Assembly: GCA_003510765.1 (NCBI GenBank)
Contig: DOKV01000085.1
Location: 1 to 7,760 of the forward strand
DNA length: 7,760 nucleotides
Source of the DNA: Clostridiaceae bacterium
GTDB lineage: Bacteria; Bacillota; Clostridia; Clostridiales; Clostridiaceae
Direction: 5' to 3'
Shown here one piece after another: positions 6,551 to 7,760 of the stretch. The translations under genes and the position numbers were made by a program. The notes beneath the pieces are model-generated. The model ran no database searches. It was not told the DNA's origin and was given only the letters and a program-made list of their open reading frames with translations. Position 1 is the stretch's first letter. Each line of letters starts with the position of its first letter.

Positions 6551-6583
6551 AAAAAGAAGATGACACCCGAAGGCTCATCTTCT
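6551..6583 (-). promoter_or_regulatory. UUCG-capped hairpin at the predicted 5' end of the ptb-iorAB mRNA
   Basis: On the minus strand AGAAGATGA (6583-6575) pairs with TCATCTTCT (6563-6555). A G/TG internal loop, two C-G pairs and a TTCG tetraloop follow, and the lower stem continues into TTTTT (the A tract at 6551-6555). The start point expected from the -10 at 6587-6592 falls at about 6579-6582, so the RNA would begin with this stem. It may stabilise the 5' end, act as an attenuator, or be a DNA operator just downstream of the promoter. The sequence does not decide which. Confidence 0.6.
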
Positions 6584-6586
6584 CAC

Positions 6587-6615
6587 AGTATAAAATATCC
6601 TGTTTACTTTAGCAA
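6587..6615 (-). promoter_or_regulatory. Sigma-A-type promoter of the ptb-iorA-iorB operon
   Basis: On the minus strand TTGCTA (-35, 6610-6615) and TATACT (-10, 6587-6592) are 17 bases apart. Matches to the consensus are 4/6 and 5/6. The leader would be about 70 bases to the ptb ATG at 6510. The promoter lies downstream of the terminator that closes the preceding gene, so the operon is probably transcribed on its own. Confidence 0.7.
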
Positions 6616-6722
6616 TTCATCGGGGAAAACTATGTGAATCCCGTGAAAGAACTCCCAAAGAATCTCTAAACTTGTTAAAAATTCCACTGATAGCTTTAGA
6701 ATCTCGCAATGAGGTTTTCCTG
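6616..6722. other. Region upstream of the ptb promoter
   Basis: No gene is visible. The direct repeat GAGATTCT (minus strand) occurs twice, near 6698-6705 and 6657-6664. TCTAAA and TTTAGA form a spaced inverted pair in the same stretch. A CodY-like 15-mer at 6669-6683 matches that consensus at about 11 positions, which is weak. This could be an activator or repressor region, but I cannot name a regulator. Confidence 0.3.
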
Positions 6723-6766
6723 AAAAAACCAGAGTAAACCTCTTGGGATTCCAAGGGTTTACCAGG
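6723..6766 (-). terminator. Intrinsic terminator of the FMN-dependent dehydrogenase gene
   Basis: GTAAACC (6734-6740) plus CTTGG (6742-6746) pair with CCAAG (6751-6755) plus GGTTTAC (6756-6762). There is one bulged T and a GATT loop. After a small internal loop, CC (6729-6730) pairs with GG (6765-6766). On the minus strand this is followed directly by TTTTTT (the A tract 6723-6728). It starts 10 bases past the gene's stop codon. Confidence 0.8.
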
Positions 6767-6792
6767 AAAGGATCCTTTAGAGATCCTTTCCT
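6764..6792 (-). repeat. Inverted repeat spanning the stop codon of the FMN-dependent dehydrogenase gene
   Basis: AGGAAAGGATC (6764-6774) and GATCCTTTCCT (6782-6792) form a perfect 11-bp stem with a 7-base loop that contains the TAA stop. No T tract follows it on either strand. It shares bases 6764-6766 with the base of the adjacent terminator stem, so the two cannot form completely at once. Confidence 0.7.
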
Positions 6793-7760
6793 TTCACATG
6801 GATTCGAGACCGACCAAAGGCTTTGATGGCGGCCAAGTCTTGCATCCCTGTGAGGAGCATGGCCCCTTTTAGTTCTTGCTTTAGCTTGGCGATATAAAGA
6901 GAGACCGCCTCTGCTCCCCCACCGATGGCATACTGGGCAAAGGGGCGACCGATGAGGACGGCATCAGCGCCCAGGGCCAGCATCTTAAAGACATCCACGC
7001 CGCTTCGCACACCGCCATCCACTAGGACAGGGACTTTCCCGTCCACAGCCTTGGCAATGTCTTCCACCACGTGAGCGGTGGGCCTAGCATAGTCTAGTAC
7101 ACGGCCACCATGATTGGAGACCACCAAAGCATCTGCACCAGCTTTCACCGCCAAAAGGGCCTCTTCCACGCTGAGAATGCCTTTGATGATGAAGGGCACC
7201 TTCAGATGGGCTTTGAGTTCTTGAAGTTCTTCTAGGGTTTTAGGATCCACCCGATGGCCATGGATTTTCATGGTATCCAGGCCACAAGAGTCGATATCCA
7301 CCCCCAGGGCCAAGGGAGAGGCTTCCATGGCCAAGTCCATGCGAAGTAGAAGTTCTTCTTGATTCCAAGGCTTGAGAAAGGGGATGCTTTTGGCCCCTTC
7401 TTCCTTGAGTACCGTCAAGTTGTCTTCTAGGAAGGACTTCATGGCAGAGTCCCCCACCATGGGGAGGATCCCCGAATTTTTCGCCCCCAAAATGACGCCA
7501 CGAATATAGTCTTTTTCCGATAAGCCATTGCCCATATTGATGCTGACCCCGGTAACAGGGGCAGGCATCACTGGTAAAGAAAGGGTTTCCCCAAAAAGTC
7601 TAAAGGTGAGATCAGGCTCCTTCACCTCATGAATGCTGCGCATGGACAAGGTGATGTTTTTGAGGGCGTCTACGTTGCCCATGAACCCTTGGCCACTGCC
7701 CTTACCACCCATGCCAGGGACTTCTCCTCTACAGGCTACCCCATCACACACAGGGCACAT
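6777..7760 (-). CDS. FMN-dependent 2-hydroxy-acid dehydrogenase-like protein (5' end cut by window edge)
   Basis: 327 visible residues; positions count from the edge. The ATG at 7760 coincides with the boundary, and clostridial relatives as I recall them carry about 20 more residues before CPVC, so this is probably internal. The family is a TIM barrel that oxidises 2-hydroxyacids with FMN. Seen are VDID (154-157, likely the catalytic Asp region), IIKG with K193, SNHGGR (215-220) with the catalytic His/Arg pair, DGGVRSG (248-254) and LIGRP (269-273) for FMN phosphate. An N-terminal CPVCDGVACRG (2-12) carries three cysteines. The Gln-x-Tyr expected before the Asp strand in glycolate or lactate oxidases is not visible; residues 126-132 read IPFLKPW. 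The reaction is therefore uncertain. Type II IPP isomerase is less likely because of SNHGGR. Confidence 0.8.
   Translation of the reverse strand: MCPVCDGVACRGEVPGMGGKGSGQGFMGNVDALKNITLSMRSIHEVKEPDLTFRLFGETLSLPVMPAPVTGVSINMGNGLSEKDYIRGVILGAKNSGILPMVGDSAMKSFLEDNLTVLKEEGAKSIPFLKPWNQEELLLRMDLAMEASPLALGVDIDSCGLDTMKIHGHRVDPKTLEELQELKAHLKVPFIIKGILSVEEALLAVKAGADALVVSNHGGRVLDYARPTAHVVEDIAKAVDGKVPVLVDGGVRSGVDVFKMLALGADAVLIGRPFAQYAIGGGAEAVSLYIAKLKQELKGAMLLTGMQDLAAIKAFGRSRIHVKGKDL

Noticed and set aside
6511..6583. T-box or other known riboswitch in the ptb leader, suggested by the terminator-like stem
   Set aside because: The leader is about 70 bases, too short for a T-box, and no T-box core sequence or alternative antiterminator stem is visible.
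6669..6683. CodY-like box upstream of the ptb promoter
   Set aside because: There are about four mismatches to the 15-base consensus in AT-rich DNA, and the distance from the promoter is large. It is not distinguishable from chance.
6777..7760. Type II IPP isomerase (FMN TIM barrel), tempting because idi is in the window
   Set aside because: The protein has the SNHGGR and DGGVRSG signatures of 2-hydroxy-acid dehydrogenases, and lies far from idi next to fermentation genes.

Overview
The window looks like a chromosomal segment of an anaerobic, probably amino-acid-fermenting Firmicute of the Clostridia. This is an inference from gene content (ferredoxin-linked indolepyruvate oxidoreductase, a phosphotransbutyrylase-type enzyme, a bacterial FatA/FatB-like thioesterase), Firmicute-style Shine-Dalgarno sites, intrinsic terminators and sigma-A-like promoters. 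I cannot name a genus. Nothing points to phage, plasmid, transposon, CRISPR or stable RNA genes, and no gap between genes exceeds 300 bases.

Layout from the left. Bases 1-30 look like the last codons of a plus-strand gene, closed by a long hairpin at 36-81. A minus-strand pair follows: an acyl-ACP thioesterase (755-1537) whose 3' end overlaps a membrane-anchored DUF218/YdcF-like protein (123-773). A divergent intergenic region (1538-1741) separates this pair from plus-strand idi, a type I isopentenyl-diphosphate isomerase with a good promoter and its own terminator. Next is a plus-strand DUF1361 multispanning membrane protein (2418-3128). A bidirectional terminator at 3190-3241 separates it from the convergent operon ptb-iorA-iorB (minus, 6510 down to 3256). 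That operon has a clear promoter at 6587-6615. Upstream of it, on the same strand and ending in its own terminator, is an FMN-dependent 2-hydroxy-acid dehydrogenase-like gene cut by the right window edge.

How the genes may work together. IorAB oxidatively decarboxylates aryl-2-oxoacids to aryl-acetyl-CoA and reduces ferredoxin. A phosphotransacylase of the Ptb type could turn the acyl-CoA into an acyl phosphate, from which a kinase not present here could make ATP. The FMN enzyme next door could in principle produce the 2-oxoacid from a 2-hydroxyacid. This is a known kind of fermentation logic in an arrangement I cannot place in a specific organism. The left half concerns lipids and envelope: fatty acid release, a DUF218 envelope protein, isoprenoid precursor balance and a DUF1361 membrane protein.

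The less ordinary signals are small. Two long terminator hairpins 3 kb apart are related in sequence. A UUCG-capped hairpin sits at the predicted 5' end of the ptb-iorAB mRNA. All three genes of that operon share a GGGGG ribosome-binding core, unlike the other genes with a visible site. I see no strong candidate for a wholly new biological system.
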